This document shows positions 51,581 to 60,975 of a DNA stretch of 64,000 bases, piece by piece. The DNA is taken from positions 1 to 64,000 of the forward strand of contig JAPUEB010000029.1 of assembly GCA_027492795.1 (NCBI GenBank), given 5' to 3'. A program made the position numbers and the translations under genes. Under the pieces are notes generated by a model. It had not been told where the DNA came from. It worked only from the letters and a program-made list of their open reading frames with translations, and did not search any database. Position 1 is the stretch's first letter. Each line of letters begins with the position of its first letter. The DNA is from Chryseobacterium sp. (GTDB lineage: Bacteria; Bacteroidota; Bacteroidia; Flavobacteriales; Weeksellaceae).

Positions 51581-54088
51581 CTATTTATACGCCTCAATCG
51601 TCTTGTTAATCAAATCCACCTGTTGATTGATGGTTGGACTTTGTGGATTGGCTCTCAACACTTGCATTTTTTTGTTCAAACCTTCTTTCAGCATATTTAC
51701 AATCATCATTTTTGCTTGTGGGTTTTGTGCGATCTGGCTTTTTGCCTGATTCAAAATTTTTGTGAGATTCTGAGTGGCTTTTACGTTGTCCGAACTCATT
51801 ATCCAGTTGAAACCTTCTTCCGCAGATGCTCCCAAAACAGGGTTTTGAAATTTTAAAAACGGATAAAATGCCGCCACAGAAGCAATTGCAGGCATTTGCT
51901 TTTCAATTTTATTTTTTACGATAACTGGAAGCAAAGTGGTGATTAAATCCTCGGACGCGCTTTCCAAATCGAGTTTATCTGCCAAAGAAACCACTTTGGA
52001 AGGGTCAATTACGGAAATTCCAGCAAGAGAAGATCCTTTTACCGCGTTTGAAAGGGCAGAAATTCCCTTTTCGAAAAGTGGAAGGTATTTTTTGTCATTT
52101 GTCTTCGCCAAAGCTGAAATTGCGGCTGCCTGAACCAAAGTTTTCGGGTCGGAAGATGCCAATTTTTCTACCTCTGAAATTAAAGATTTTTGGTCGTTTT
52201 TAGATAAATCCAATACAGAAAGGGCTTTCATGCGGATTCTAAAAAATGGGTCTTTCAAAGCGGACTGCACAATTTTTATAGCGGAAGGATTTTTCCCAAT
52301 GTTTTCCCCTCCATTTTCCACCGCTCTGTATCGGCTGCGGAAATCTTTGGAATTTTGGTAAATCGCAAGGTAGTTTTCCGGCGTTAAATTCGCTTCAATT
52401 TGAGCCAATAAAACACCGTCTGGATTGAGATTGACAAAATCTGGTTTTGCGGAACCATTGATGATAAAATCATTTTTAGATTTTGCATTTGCCCAAAAAC
52501 TGTATCTTTTCGGCTTACCGTTTTCGTAAACGTCCATTGTCAGAGGGAATTGAAACAATTCACCCTGTGTTTGGTTTACGGAAACCGTAGTTTGTTTTTT
52601 CATCGGGTCGTAACTTGTAGAAACCGTCATTTTCGGATGTCCGCTTCCGTAATACCACTGGTTGAAGAACCAATTCAAGTCTTTCCCAGAAACTTTTTCC
52701 AAAGAAAGCCTTAACTGATGCGCTTCTCCAGTTCCGTATTCATGAGTTTTTAAATAATCATTCAAACCTGCGAAAAAAGCATCATCTCCCAAATAATTTC
52801 TCAACATGTGTAGAATTGCGCCGCCTTTGTTGTAGGAAACTCCATCGAAAACATCCTCGCGAGAATGATAATTGAAACGCACCAAATTTTTGGAAATATT
52901 GGAAGGATCTCGCCTGTAACTTTCCAAAGAGGTCATCAAATGGTAATCGGCAAGGTCTTTTCCGTATTTATATTCGTTCCAAAGGTATTCGGAATAATCT
53001 GCAAAACTCTCATTCACAGTAAGATTGCTCCAGCTTTCCGCCGTTACCAAATCTCCGAACCAGTGGTGAAAAAGTTCGTGCGAAATCACATCTTCCCATT
53101 TATTTTCATCCACCAAATCGCCCGCTTTTTGGTAGGCCATTTCACCATGAAGTGTAGCCGTGGTATTTTCCATCGCTCCGGAAACGTAATCTCTACCAAC
53201 AATCTGCGCATATTTTGCCCATGGAAAATCGTAATTCAGTTTTTTGGAAAAAAATTCAATCATTTCTGGTGTGTTGCCAAAAATTTGCTTTGCCACAGGT
53301 TCGTATTCTTTTTCCACATAATAATCTACGGGAATATTTCTCCATTTATCCTTCACCACGGCATAATCTCCCACTCCCATGAAAAATAGATACGGCGCAT
53401 GTTTTTTTTCCATCACCCAATGATCGGTGCGCAAATTCCCGCTTTCTTTGGTTGAGTTTTTCAAAATTCCGTTGGAAAGCGTGACATATTTATCGGGAAC
53501 CGTCATGTAAATTTCCTGCGTGGTTTTTTGGTTGGGCTTGTCGATGGTTGGAAACCAAGCGGAAGAAGATTCGGTTTCTCCCTGTGTCCAAATTTGTGTA
53601 GGTTTATCTGCATCTTTTCCTTGCGGATTGATGAAGTAAAGTCCTTTTGCGTCGGTAATTGCAAAACTTCCCTCCTGTTTCACCTCTTTTGGACGAGCGG
53701 TGTATTTGATATAAACTGTGTAATTTTCGTTGCGATTGTAGGTTTTATCGAGGTTGATTTTTAGCAAATCATTTTTGTAATCATATTTTAAAGGTGATTT
53801 TGCGCCGTTTTTGTCCAATGCAACTTCGTGAATGAGCATCGCTTTTGCATCCAAAACCAAAGAATCCGACGGATAAAAATATGGACTTGCTGTAAGCCAT
53901 TCTTCACCACTCATCTGCTCTTTTTCATAATCGAATTTCACCTTTAATTTGGTATGTTTCAATTCTGTAGATTTTGTGTGAGTTGCCCTGTAAACGCTTT
54001 CTCTACCGGAAGTTTCGGTTTGTGCATTTACAAAATTGATATTCAAAAAAGCACCTAGAAACAGGGCTGAAATAAGGATTTTTTTCAT
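51581..54088 (-). CDS. M1 family zinc aminopeptidase
   Basis: An 835-residue secreted metallopeptidase with a signal peptide (MKKILISALFLGAFLNINFVNAQ). The exopeptidase motif GAMENTTATLHG lies at about 305-316 and the zinc site HELFHHWFGDLVTAESWSNLTVNESFADY at about 338-366 (HExxH plus Glu). A catalytic Tyr region and a C-terminal HEAT-like helical part follow (about 600-835). It removes N-terminal residues from peptides in the periplasm or outside. Monocistronic with a good terminator. Confidence 0.95.
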   Translation of the reverse strand: MKKILISALFLGAFLNINFVNAQTETSGRESVYRATHTKSTELKHTKLKVKFDYEKEQMSGEEWLTASPYFYPSDSLVLDAKAMLIHEVALDKNGAKSPLKYDYKNDLLKINLDKTYNRNENYTVYIKYTARPKEVKQEGSFAITDAKGLYFINPQGKDADKPTQIWTQGETESSSAWFPTIDKPNQKTTQEIYMTVPDKYVTLSNGILKNSTKESGNLRTDHWVMEKKHAPYLFFMGVGDYAVVKDKWRNIPVDYYVEKEYEPVAKQIFGNTPEMIEFFSKKLNYDFPWAKYAQIVGRDYVSGAMENTTATLHGEMAYQKAGDLVDENKWEDVISHELFHHWFGDLVTAESWSNLTVNESFADYSEYLWNEYKYGKDLADYHLMTSLESYRRDPSNISKNLVRFNYHSREDVFDGVSYNKGGAILHMLRNYLGDDAFFAGLNDYLKTHEYGTGEAHQLRLSLEKVSGKDLNWFFNQWYYGSGHPKMTVSTSYDPMKKQTTVSVNQTQGELFQFPLTMDVYENGKPKRYSFWANAKSKNDFIINGSAKPDFVNLNPDGVLLAQIEANLTPENYLAIYQNSKDFRSRYRAVENGGENIGKNPSAIKIVQSALKDPFFRIRMKALSVLDLSKNDQKSLISEVEKLASSDPKTLVQAAAISALAKTNDKKYLPLFEKGISALSNAVKGSSLAGISVIDPSKVVSLADKLDLESASEDLITTLLPVIVKNKIEKQMPAIASVAAFYPFLKFQNPVLGASAEEGFNWIMSSDNVKATQNLTKILNQAKSQIAQNPQAKMMIVNMLKEGLNKKMQVLRANPQSPTINQQVDLINKTIEAYK

Positions 54089-54454
54089 TTTTTTCTTTTA
54101 AATATTTGCTGATATATTACTGTAGCAAAGTTATCTTTTTTATTCTTTAACTTTTGCCTTGATGCAAAAGTTACAAAAATTGCCTCCTAGATTTTAGAAT
54201 TAATAAAGGAATCGGCGAACCTTTGGTTTCAAGACTGGATTTTTTTGCTAAAAAATTAAAATTTCTTTTCAAAAATTTCCAAACTTGCGCGGAAAGTAAA
54301 TTAGTTGATGAATTAAGATTTGTGCCGCGCTTCGAACAATGGAAATTTTAAATTTGTTATAATTAACCCGATTTGTTACAAAGAAATTTCAATTTTTATT
54401 AACGCAAAAAACTCCTAGGTCACTATAAAATAACAAATATAAAATCAAATAGAA
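54089..54454. other. intergenic region with short palindrome
   Basis: AACTTTTG and CAAAAGTT at 54150-54173 form a small palindrome. A 52-codon plus-strand stretch (about 54197-54349, ending PRFEQWKF) has protein-like composition but no start codon and may be a gene fossil. No intact gene is seen. Confidence 0.4.
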
Positions 54455-54682
54455 TTATTTGGATTTTGGGGAGATCAAGATATCAAAAATATCGTTTACA
54501 ATGTTTTCGTATTCTCCCTTTTTCAGTTGTTCTTTGCTTTTGTTGAAGGCTTTTTTCAGTTCGCTTTCAGGGTTTTCTTCATCGATGATTTCTACTGTTT
54601 TTACGCCTTTTATTTGTTCAAAAACCTTTTTGAGCGCTTCTGCATCGGCGGTTTCTTCGATATTTATTTTTAGATGTTTCAT
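54455..54682 (-). CDS. small DUF2683-like, antitoxin-like protein
   Basis: A 75-residue acidic protein starting MKHLKINIEETADAEALKKV. A strand and two helices precede a Glu/Lys-rich C-terminus. The form resembles DUF2683 proteins and RHH-like antitoxins, but no toxin gene adjoins it. An upstream start nine codons earlier is less likely, since MKHLKI begins the family-like strand. Confidence 0.65.
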   Translation of the reverse strand: MKHLKINIEETADAEALKKVFEQIKGVKTVEIIDEENPESELKKAFNKSKEQLKKGEYENIVNDIFDILISPKSK

Positions 54683-54776
54683 TTTTACTTTTTTTATTTT
54701 ACTCCTCAAGCGATAAGTCGCATGAGGATAGCAATGTGTCGCGCTCTGCGCGAAATGATTTGACTTTTCTATTTTC

Positions 54777-56096
54777 CTATTCTTTAGTAAAAACCAATTG
54801 ATTGCCCATTTGCGAAAAATTCATTTGCTTTTTTTCGGGGACGAAATTCATTTCAATTTCTGCCATATCAAATTTGAAACTGGTTTTGGAAGTGGCTACC
54901 AGAGGGAATTCCTGTTGTCCGGTTCCCTGTCCGAAAAGTTGACCGTTTTTTACAAAAATGGTAAGTTTTATAGGGAAATTCGGATTAGAATAAGTTCCTT
55001 CCAGCTTTTTTAAATCGGCTTCTGCAACTTCAACGGTTTTGAATGACGGAATGTCAAAATCTGTTCCATAAGCAGATTTCAAAGCGTTTATAGAAATCTG
55101 ATTGTTATCAAAGTTGCTTTGATTGGTGATCATAGCGAAAGACACTTTTCCATCTGGAAAATAGTACAAAACCGAGTTAAAATCATCAATTCCGCCGTTG
55201 TGTCCAAAACCCATTTTTTGATTGAATGGAACTTCAAAAATTCCCAAACCATAATGGTCTTGATAATTTTGCATATTCTTCAAACTTTCCTTCGAAACTA
55301 ATTTACCATTTGCCAAAGCAATCATGAATTGAAGTAACTCTGAAGGCGTAGAAACCAGATTTCCGGCACCAACCGGAATTGACATATCCGTTTCATCACT
55401 TTTCTCGTATTTATTTTCCAAAAAAGAATAGGAATTCGCCGCATTTTTCTTGGTGTCAATTTTCTCTCCAACTTTGGTCAATTTTAAGCCAAGAGGTTTG
55501 GAAATGCGTTCCTCAATTAACGAAGCATAAGGTTTTTTGTAAATTTTTTCTAAGATAAATGCCAAAAGAACATAGTTGGAATTGCTGTAAGAATATTTGG
55601 AATTTGGCTCGAAATCACTACCCGATTTTAATATTTTTGCCACTAAATCGGCTTGTGAGATTGGTTTAGTGTTGTAAGAATAATACTCTGCAACATCATC
55701 TGTAAAATTGTGAATTCCCGAACGGTGCCGCAAAAGATTTTCAATGGTGATTTTTTCTGAATTTTTCACCTTTGGAAAATAGGTTTTCAAAACATCGGAA
55801 AGTTTGAGCTTACCCTCCTCAATAGTTTGCATCACCAAAACAGCTGTAAAAGTTTTGGAAATAGACCCAATTCTGTAAACCGTATTTTCATTGGCTTTTT
55901 GATTGGTTTCAACATCAGAAAAACCAACCGTTTTTGTGTAAACAATTTTATCGTCTTTAGCAATGGCAAAACTTCCCATCATTTTATGGTTTTCCTCTAA
56001 AGTTTTGAAATAATTGTCAAGCTTTATTTTGTTGATGTTCTGTGAACAGGCCATTCCGAAAAAACCCAGAGAAAAAGCGAGAAACAGTTTTTGCAT
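54777..56096 (-). CDS. serine hydrolase, class C beta-lactamase/DD-peptidase-like
   Basis: A 439-residue exported protein. The start at 56096 gives a lipoprotein-type signal (MQKLFLAFSLGFFGMACSQ). The catalytic Ser/Lys motif is GSISKTF (about 74-80), the second motif YSYSNSNYV (Tyr-x-Asn, about 165-173) and the third HNGG (about 295). A small lipocalin-like C-terminal region follows (about 345-439). Proteins of this type act as D-Ala-D-Xaa peptidases or esterases more often than as resistance enzymes. The specific substrate is unknown. Confidence 0.9.
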   Translation of the reverse strand: MQKLFLAFSLGFFGMACSQNINKIKLDNYFKTLEENHKMMGSFAIAKDDKIVYTKTVGFSDVETNQKANENTVYRIGSISKTFTAVLVMQTIEEGKLKLSDVLKTYFPKVKNSEKITIENLLRHRSGIHNFTDDVAEYYSYNTKPISQADLVAKILKSGSDFEPNSKYSYSNSNYVLLAFILEKIYKKPYASLIEERISKPLGLKLTKVGEKIDTKKNAANSYSFLENKYEKSDETDMSIPVGAGNLVSTPSELLQFMIALANGKLVSKESLKNMQNYQDHYGLGIFEVPFNQKMGFGHNGGIDDFNSVLYYFPDGKVSFAMITNQSNFDNNQISINALKSAYGTDFDIPSFKTVEVAEADLKKLEGTYSNPNFPIKLTIFVKNGQLFGQGTGQQEFPLVATSKTSFKFDMAEIEMNFVPEKKQMNFSQMGNQLVFTKE

Positions 56097-56207
56097 GATA
56101 ATCTTTTGCAAATAGGTATTAAAAATATAAGATTTGTTACAAAAAATCAATCTAAAATACTGATTAATAGCGTTTAAATAAGTTTCGGCTAAAGCCTATT
56201 TTTATGT

Positions 56208-56232
56208 TAAAAAAAACGGGCTAAAGCCCGTT
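56208..56232 (-). terminator. terminator of thyA
   Basis: AACGGGCTTTAGCCCGTT is a perfect palindrome on the minus strand followed by TTTTTTAAC. A second, smaller GGCTTTAGCC palindrome lies 30 bp further (56187-56196). The distance from the thyA stop is 114 bp. Confidence 0.8.
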
Positions 56233-56345
56233 CCTATTGATATCTATAATTCAAAATTCATTTTATAGAATTTAATAATTTCTCGCAGATTTAGCAAATG
56301 ACGTAGATTTCTTTCTTTTTTCCCGAAGATCAATTATCATTCATC

Positions 56346-57140
56346 TTAAATGGCAACGGGAGCTTTAATTCCCGGATGTGGATTGTAATTTTCTAACGTA
56401 AAATCTTCAAAATCAAAATCGAAAATATCTTTAATTTCTGGATTGATTTTCATTGTCGGCAATTCTCTCGGATCTCGGGAAAGTTGTCGATTGACCTGCT
56501 CAAAATGGTTGTTGTAAATATGAACGTCGCCGAAAGTATGCACGTAATCTCCAACTTCCAGTCCGCAAACCTGCGCAACCATCATGCATAAAAGCGCGTA
56601 ACTTGCGATGTTAAAAGGAACTCCTAGAAAAACGTCCGCACTTCTTTGGTACAATTGAAGCGACAATTTTCCGTCCGCTACATAAAACTGAAACATCGTA
56701 TGACAAGGCGCTAAAGCCATTTTTGGAATTTCCGCAGCGTTCCACGCAGAAACGATCAATCTTCGAGAATCGGGATTCTTTTTGATTTGTTCGATGACTT
56801 CCGAAAACTGGTCTACAATTTTATCGTCCGCTCCTCTCCAACTTCTCCACTGCGCTCCGTAAACAGGACCTAAATCGCCGTTTTCATCTGCCCATTCGTT
56901 CCAAATGGAAACTCCGTTGTCGGTGAGATATTTGATGTTGGTATCACCTTTCAAAAACCATAAAAGTTCATAAATAATCGACTTTAAATGCACTTTTTTT
57001 GTCGTTACCAAAGGAAAACCTTTCGATAAATCGTAACGCAACTGATACCCGAAAACGCTTCGTGTTCCTGTTCCTGTACGGTCGGTTTTATCGGTTCCAT
57101 GGTCTAAAATATGCTGAAGTAAATCGAGGTAGTTTTGCAT
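56346..57140 (-). CDS. thyA: thymidylate synthase
   Basis: A 264-residue ThyA enzyme that methylates dUMP to dTMP with methylenetetrahydrofolate. The catalytic Cys is in [12 protein letters not shown] (about 146), the phosphate-binding Arg residues in [18 protein letters not shown] and [11 protein letters not shown], and the Asp/Asn substrate site in [19 protein letters not shown]. Length and motifs are typical. Monocistronic or paired with the upstream GreA-like gene, separated by a short tandem repeat. Confidence 0.98.
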   Translation of the reverse strand: MQNYLDLLQHILDHGTDKTDRTGTGTRSVFGYQLRYDLSKGFPLVTTKKVHLKSIIYELLWFLKGDTNIKYLTDNGVSIWNEWADENGDLGPVYGAQWRSWRGADDKIVDQFSEVIEQIKKNPDSRRLIVSAWNAAEIPKMALAPCHTMFQFYVADGKLSLQLYQRSADVFLGVPFNIASYALLCMMVAQVCGLEVGDYVHTFGDVHIYNNHFEQVNRQLSRDPRELPTMKINPEIKDIFDFDFEDFTLENYNPHPGIKAPVAI

Positions 57141-57150
57141 TTTTTGCTGG

Positions 57151-57175
57151 GTGTTGAATGTTGGATGATGGATGT
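57151..57175. repeat. 7-bp tandem repeat upstream of thyA
   Basis: GTTGAAT, GTTGGAT, GATGGAT heptamers lie 10 bp upstream of the thyA start on the minus strand, in the likely leader. Confidence 0.7.
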
Positions 57176-57197
57176 TTTTTACAAAATAAGCAATTTT

Positions 57198-57638
57198 TTA
57201 CCAAATTTTGAGGATGGTTTGGGATAAGTTATTCACAATAAAATTTTCGGCAATTTTCTTTCCGTGCATTGCCTTTGCAATAGGAGATTCCGGCGATATG
57301 ACAAATATTTTTCTTTTTTCAAAAACTATTTCACCCAAAGAAACCGCAATGTAAAAAAGTCCTTTTTCTGTTTCTACAAAAGAGCCGTTTCCTACAGCTT
57401 GATGCGGATTTACGTTTAAAAATTTTAGAAAATTTTCTGATTTTTGATGCTCGTTGAGCTGAATTTGAAGGTTGTTGATTTCCTGCTGCAACATCTCACG
57501 ACCAGTTTCATATTTGTCACCCATCGAACTTTTGGTTTCGTTGTTGGATTCGCGGGTTTCGGTGATGAGATGCTCCAAATTTTGAATTTTCTCGGAGATT
57601 TTTTCGCGGACTATTTTAAGGATTTCTAACTTGTTCAT
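57198..57638 (-). CDS. GreA/GreB-like protein
   Basis: A 146-residue protein with an N-terminal coiled coil (about 1-65; LEILKIVREKISEKIQNLEHLITETRESNNETKSSMGDKYETGREMLQQEINNLQIQL) and a C-terminal FKBP-like domain as in Gre transcript cleavage factors (GLFYIAVSLGEIVFEKRKIFVISPESPIAKAMHGKKIAENFIVN). Similar Bacteroidota proteins are often labelled 3-oxoacyl-ACP synthase, which the sequence does not support. Probably an RNA polymerase secondary-channel factor. Confidence 0.75.
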   Translation of the reverse strand: MNKLEILKIVREKISEKIQNLEHLITETRESNNETKSSMGDKYETGREMLQQEINNLQIQLNEHQKSENFLKFLNVNPHQAVGNGSFVETEKGLFYIAVSLGEIVFEKRKIFVISPESPIAKAMHGKKIAENFIVNNLSQTILKIW

Positions 57639-57650
57639 TGGTTTTTGGGA

Positions 57651-57686
57651 CTACCCTTTCAGCGATTTGAAACGCTGAAAGGGTAG
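57651..57686. repeat. perfect 14-bp palindromic repeat (copy 2)
   Basis: CTACCCTTTCAGCG and CGCTGAAAGGGTAG flank loop ATTTGAAA. The inner 12 bp of each arm match the repeat at 4795-4828; the outermost bases differ but remain paired. Confidence 0.8.
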
Positions 57687-57706
57687 TTATCATTAACACG
57701 ATTCGT

Positions 57707-59059
57707 TTATTTTTCAAAAACTTCAAATCCGGAAACATCCATATTGAAGCCTTTATCTTGGTTGAAATCTCTTTTTCTTCCTTTAAAAACATCTTTGAAA
57801 ATTCCGTTCAGTTGAGGATCTACAATTTTGAAATTTACGGGTTGTTTTGAAAAGTTGAGAACGGTAAAAACCTCATCTTTGCCATTTTTTCGAACGTAAG
57901 CGAAAATTTTATCATCGGCTGTAGTCTTCAAGATGTAGGTTGTAACTGCTGTATCGCCGCCTCGCAAAGCAGGATTTGTTGATTTTAAATTCAATAAAGT
58001 TTTATAAAAATCATGAAGTTCATTGGTTCCGGTCCATGGAATTGGATCTTTTTCAAAAAATTCCAGACGTTTGGTTCTTAATGGCAATTCCTGACCGTTA
58101 TATATCAAAGGAACACCGTTCCAAGTGATGGAAAAAACTGCCAAAGGTTTTGCGAAAACGCCGTATTTTTCATATTCGGTGCCGTTCCAAGTGTTTTCAT
58201 CATGATTGGAGGTGAACCAAGCGCGCATAGAACCATCGCCGATTGCGGAATATTTCATCAAAAGATTTTTTAAATCTTGAAAAGAGACTTTTCCATCGTT
58301 AAAATCTTTCGTTTTGTGCATCCAAGTCCAAATATAGCTTGCATCGAAGACTTTTCCGTAATCTGGATTGTCGAGTTCATCAAATTCGCCGAGAAAAAAC
58401 AAAGGCTTTATTTTTTCCACTTCCGGTCTTGCCTGTTGCCAAAAATCAACTTCTACCCAAGCTGCAAGGTCGCAACGGAATCCGTCGATATTGGTTTCGC
58501 GTACCCAAAATTTCATCGCATCAATCATGGCTTCGCGCATTTTTGGATTTTTGTAGTCCAGTTCGATAATGTCGTCCATTCCGGACGCAATTTGAAAATC
58601 ATTGGTTTTTGGATCTTTCAAGTAAAAATCGGGATTGGTTTTCGTCCAAACGTGGTCCCAACCTGTGTGATTTGCCACCCAATCGATGATCACTTTAAAA
58701 CCCATTTTGTGCGCTTCATCCACCAAATGCTTAAAATCTGCCATCGTTCCAAACTCTGGATTGATGGAAGTGTAATCTTGTGCTGCGTATTGACTTCCGA
58801 GGGTTCCTTTTTTGTTTTTTTGTGCAATTGGCGTTATCGGCATCAACCAAATTGTTTTCACGCCCATATCTTTTAGGCGCGGCAAATGTTTTTCAAAAGC
58901 GCGGAAAGTTCCTTCCGGAGTGTATTGGCGGATGTTTACTTCGTAAATATTGGTGGTGCGTTTCCATTCTGAAGGAAGTTCCATAGTTTTTGCTGGTTTT
59001 TGTGTGGTGCAGGACAAAATTCCTAAACCGATGATTGCTAAAATTAGTATTTTTTTCAT
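57707..59059 (-). CDS. alpha-amylase family (GH13) lipoprotein
   Basis: A 450-residue GH13 glycoside hydrolase with a lipoprotein signal (MKKILILAIIGLGILSC). The four conserved regions are present: DWVANH (about 132-137), GFRCDLAAW with the nucleophile Asp (about 202-210), FFLGEFDE with the acid Glu (about 236-243) and FTSNHDEN (about 300-307). A small beta domain ends the protein. It would cleave alpha-glucans in the periplasm or on the surface. No SusCD genes adjoin it. Confidence 0.93.
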   Translation of the reverse strand: MKKILILAIIGLGILSCTTQKPAKTMELPSEWKRTTNIYEVNIRQYTPEGTFRAFEKHLPRLKDMGVKTIWLMPITPIAQKNKKGTLGSQYAAQDYTSINPEFGTMADFKHLVDEAHKMGFKVIIDWVANHTGWDHVWTKTNPDFYLKDPKTNDFQIASGMDDIIELDYKNPKMREAMIDAMKFWVRETNIDGFRCDLAAWVEVDFWQQARPEVEKIKPLFFLGEFDELDNPDYGKVFDASYIWTWMHKTKDFNDGKVSFQDLKNLLMKYSAIGDGSMRAWFTSNHDENTWNGTEYEKYGVFAKPLAVFSITWNGVPLIYNGQELPLRTKRLEFFEKDPIPWTGTNELHDFYKTLLNLKSTNPALRGGDTAVTTYILKTTADDKIFAYVRKNGKDEVFTVLNFSKQPVNFKIVDPQLNGIFKDVFKGRKRDFNQDKGFNMDVSGFEVFEK

Positions 59060-59150
59060 TTCTAAATATCTTAAAATTAAAATAATTTCCTTACTGAATT
59101 AAAGGAAATCGTAATGTTACAAAGTTATGATTTGTAAACTGTTTTCCATT

Positions 59151-59173
59151 AAAAAAGCCCGAAAAAATCGGGC
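59151..59173 (-). terminator. terminator of the pRiA4b ORF-3-like gene
   Basis: GCCCGA and TCGGGC with a 5-base loop, followed by TTTTTT on the minus strand, 21 bp after the stop. Confidence 0.8.
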
Positions 59174-59194
59174 GTTTATTTTTGATTATCAATT

Positions 59195-59782
59195 TTAATT
59201 ATCATCATCTTCATCGAAAACTTCATCATTGTAGGTTTCTTCCTCTTCATCGTCGAACGTTTCATCGTCTTCATCCTCGAAACTTTGATTTCCGAAATCG
59301 TCATCGAAACCGAAGCCGTCTTCATCGTCCAACAAAGGCATCACAGATTTTTTGTTTTTGCCAGAACCGCCACTTTTTCCCGGCGCCTTTAAAGGAACGT
59401 TTCCGAAACGGAAAACGGTGATTGGATAGTTAACCGCCGGTTTTTCCTCGTCTATCTCCACCAATTCGCAGAAAAACTCCCACAAATCCATAAAACCATA
59501 CTGAAACTGCGCTTTGTCCCCCACTTTCTCGAAGGCTTCATTCACATAAATATCCGACATTATTTCGCCATCGCCCTCATCGCTCATATCTTCCAGAGGA
59601 ACAGATTTCAGGATCATCCCGTCGTCCTCCAACAAATTGAAAACTGAAAGTTCTTCACCCTGCAAACTGAAAGCACTTTTTATCCCCAAATGCAGGTTCC
59701 AAAGCGTTTGCAAACCCTTTATCTCCACATCTCGGAAAATGTCTTCTTTGGTATCTAAAATTACCCTTATCTTATAAACCAT
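59195..59782 (-). CDS. plasmid pRiA4b ORF-3-like protein with acidic tail
   Basis: A 195-residue protein. The first 130 residues match the pRiA4b ORF-3/IS1096 passenger type (VYKIRVILDTKEDIFRDVEIKGLQTLWNLHLGIKSAF ... DKAQFQYGFMDLWEFFCELVEI). The last 50 residues are almost all Asp, Glu and Phe (GFGFDDDFGNQSFEDEDDETFDDEEEETYNDEVFDED). Despite the family name no transposon surrounds it. Function unknown. Confidence 0.82.
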   Translation of the reverse strand: MVYKIRVILDTKEDIFRDVEIKGLQTLWNLHLGIKSAFSLQGEELSVFNLLEDDGMILKSVPLEDMSDEGDGEIMSDIYVNEAFEKVGDKAQFQYGFMDLWEFFCELVEIDEEKPAVNYPITVFRFGNVPLKAPGKSGGSGKNKKSVMPLLDDEDGFGFDDDFGNQSFEDEDDETFDDEEEETYNDEVFDEDDDN

Positions 59783-59904
59783 TGCTGCTTTTAAAAATAT
59801 TATTAGATTGTATTTCGGTTACAAATATAAAACAATTGAAAACGGACGAAAAAATATTTTAATTTTTTTTTTCAAAAAAGATTTTATTAAATTCCTGCCC
59901 TATT

Positions 59905-60939
59905 TTATTGGCTTTTATCGAGCAAAAAACTAAACTTCGTGCCCTCCAAATATACACTTTCCACGGAAATATTTTCATGATGTGCCTCCAAAATGTGCTT
60001 CACGATTGCCAAACCAAGTCCGGAACCTCCATCTTTTCGGCTGCGGCTGGTTTCTACGCGGTAAAAACGCTCAAAAATCCTTGGCAATGCTTCGGGTTTT
60101 ATGCCCATTCCGTTGTCTTGAACCTCTATATAAACTTTGGTCTTTAAAATATTGGTTTTTACGGTTATTTGTGCCTGTTCGCGGTTTGCGTAATGAATAG
60201 CGTTGGAAATTAAATTGATCAACACCTGAAAAATCTTTTGCTTATCTGCATATACAAACATTTGCTGCTGCGAAGTCTGCATATTGAGGTTGGCCTGTTT
60301 TTTTTGAGCCTCCATTTCCAAAAGGTCAAAAATTTCCTTAATTAAAAGATTGATATCAAAACGGGTAAGATTTAGTGTAATTTCACCGGATTCATATTGG
60401 TTGATCGCGTCGAGATCTTTCACAATATTCAGCAAACGCTCTACAGATTTATCAATTCTCTCTAAATATTTATCTCGAATGGCGAGATTTTCTATACCAC
60501 CGTCCATTAAAGTTTCTACGTAGCCTTGTATGGAAAAAAGTGGTGTTTTTAGCTCGTGCGAAACGTTTCCCACGTATTCTTTCCGGTAATTTTCCATCTC
60601 CTTCATGGTATCGATTTCCCACGCATTTTTTTCCTGAAGTTCGGTTACTTTTTCGCCTAAAGTTTTGAAATTGAGGTCTTCACTCATTTCATCTGTAAAT
60701 TCTTCGGGTAAAATGGTGGAAATTTTTCGGATTTGTTTTTTCCCGTAAAAATTGAAGAGATAATCGATTACCAAATAATTGATAATCGCCATCAACAGCG
60801 TGCTGATTCCTAAAGTGAAAAAAAACTGCCTGTTGGTTTCGGAGAACTGATGTTTAGCAGAATCGAACACATAAACCACCAATAGCATTACGGCTGTTAA
60901 AAGTAGTGAGGCAAAAAATGTGAGGCGATGAAACTTCAT
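59905..60939 (-). CDS. PhoR-type sensor histidine kinase
   Basis: A 344-residue kinase with two N-terminal transmembrane helices (about 7-24 and 38-63) and only a short periplasmic loop. HisKA at about 115-185 (YVGNVSHELKTPLFSIQGYVETLMDG) and HATPase at about 230-340 (NLISNAIHYANRE, VQDNGMGIKP, GGSGLGLAIVKHI). No PAS domain, unlike E. coli PhoR. It lies 36 bp after its response regulator gene. A link to phosphate is possible but not shown. Confidence 0.92.
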   Translation of the reverse strand: MKFHRLTFFASLLLTAVMLLVVYVFDSAKHQFSETNRQFFFTLGISTLLMAIINYLVIDYLFNFYGKKQIRKISTILPEEFTDEMSEDLNFKTLGEKVTELQEKNAWEIDTMKEMENYRKEYVGNVSHELKTPLFSIQGYVETLMDGGIENLAIRDKYLERIDKSVERLLNIVKDLDAINQYESGEITLNLTRFDINLLIKEIFDLLEMEAQKKQANLNMQTSQQQMFVYADKQKIFQVLINLISNAIHYANREQAQITVKTNILKTKVYIEVQDNGMGIKPEALPRIFERFYRVETSRSRKDGGSGLGLAIVKHILEAHHENISVESVYLEGTKFSFLLDKSQ

Positions 60940-60975
60940 GTATCTTTACAAACCCAATTTTCAGGTTTTACAAAT

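Noticed and set aside
57198-57638. 3-oxoacyl-ACP synthase
   Set aside because: This name is often attached to similar proteins, but at 146 residues there is no thiolase fold or catalytic Cys-His-His; the coiled coil plus FKBP-like end fits Gre factors.
59195-59782. Transposon remnant at the pRiA4b ORF-3-like gene
   Set aside because: Despite the family name there is no transposase, terminal repeat or target duplication around it.
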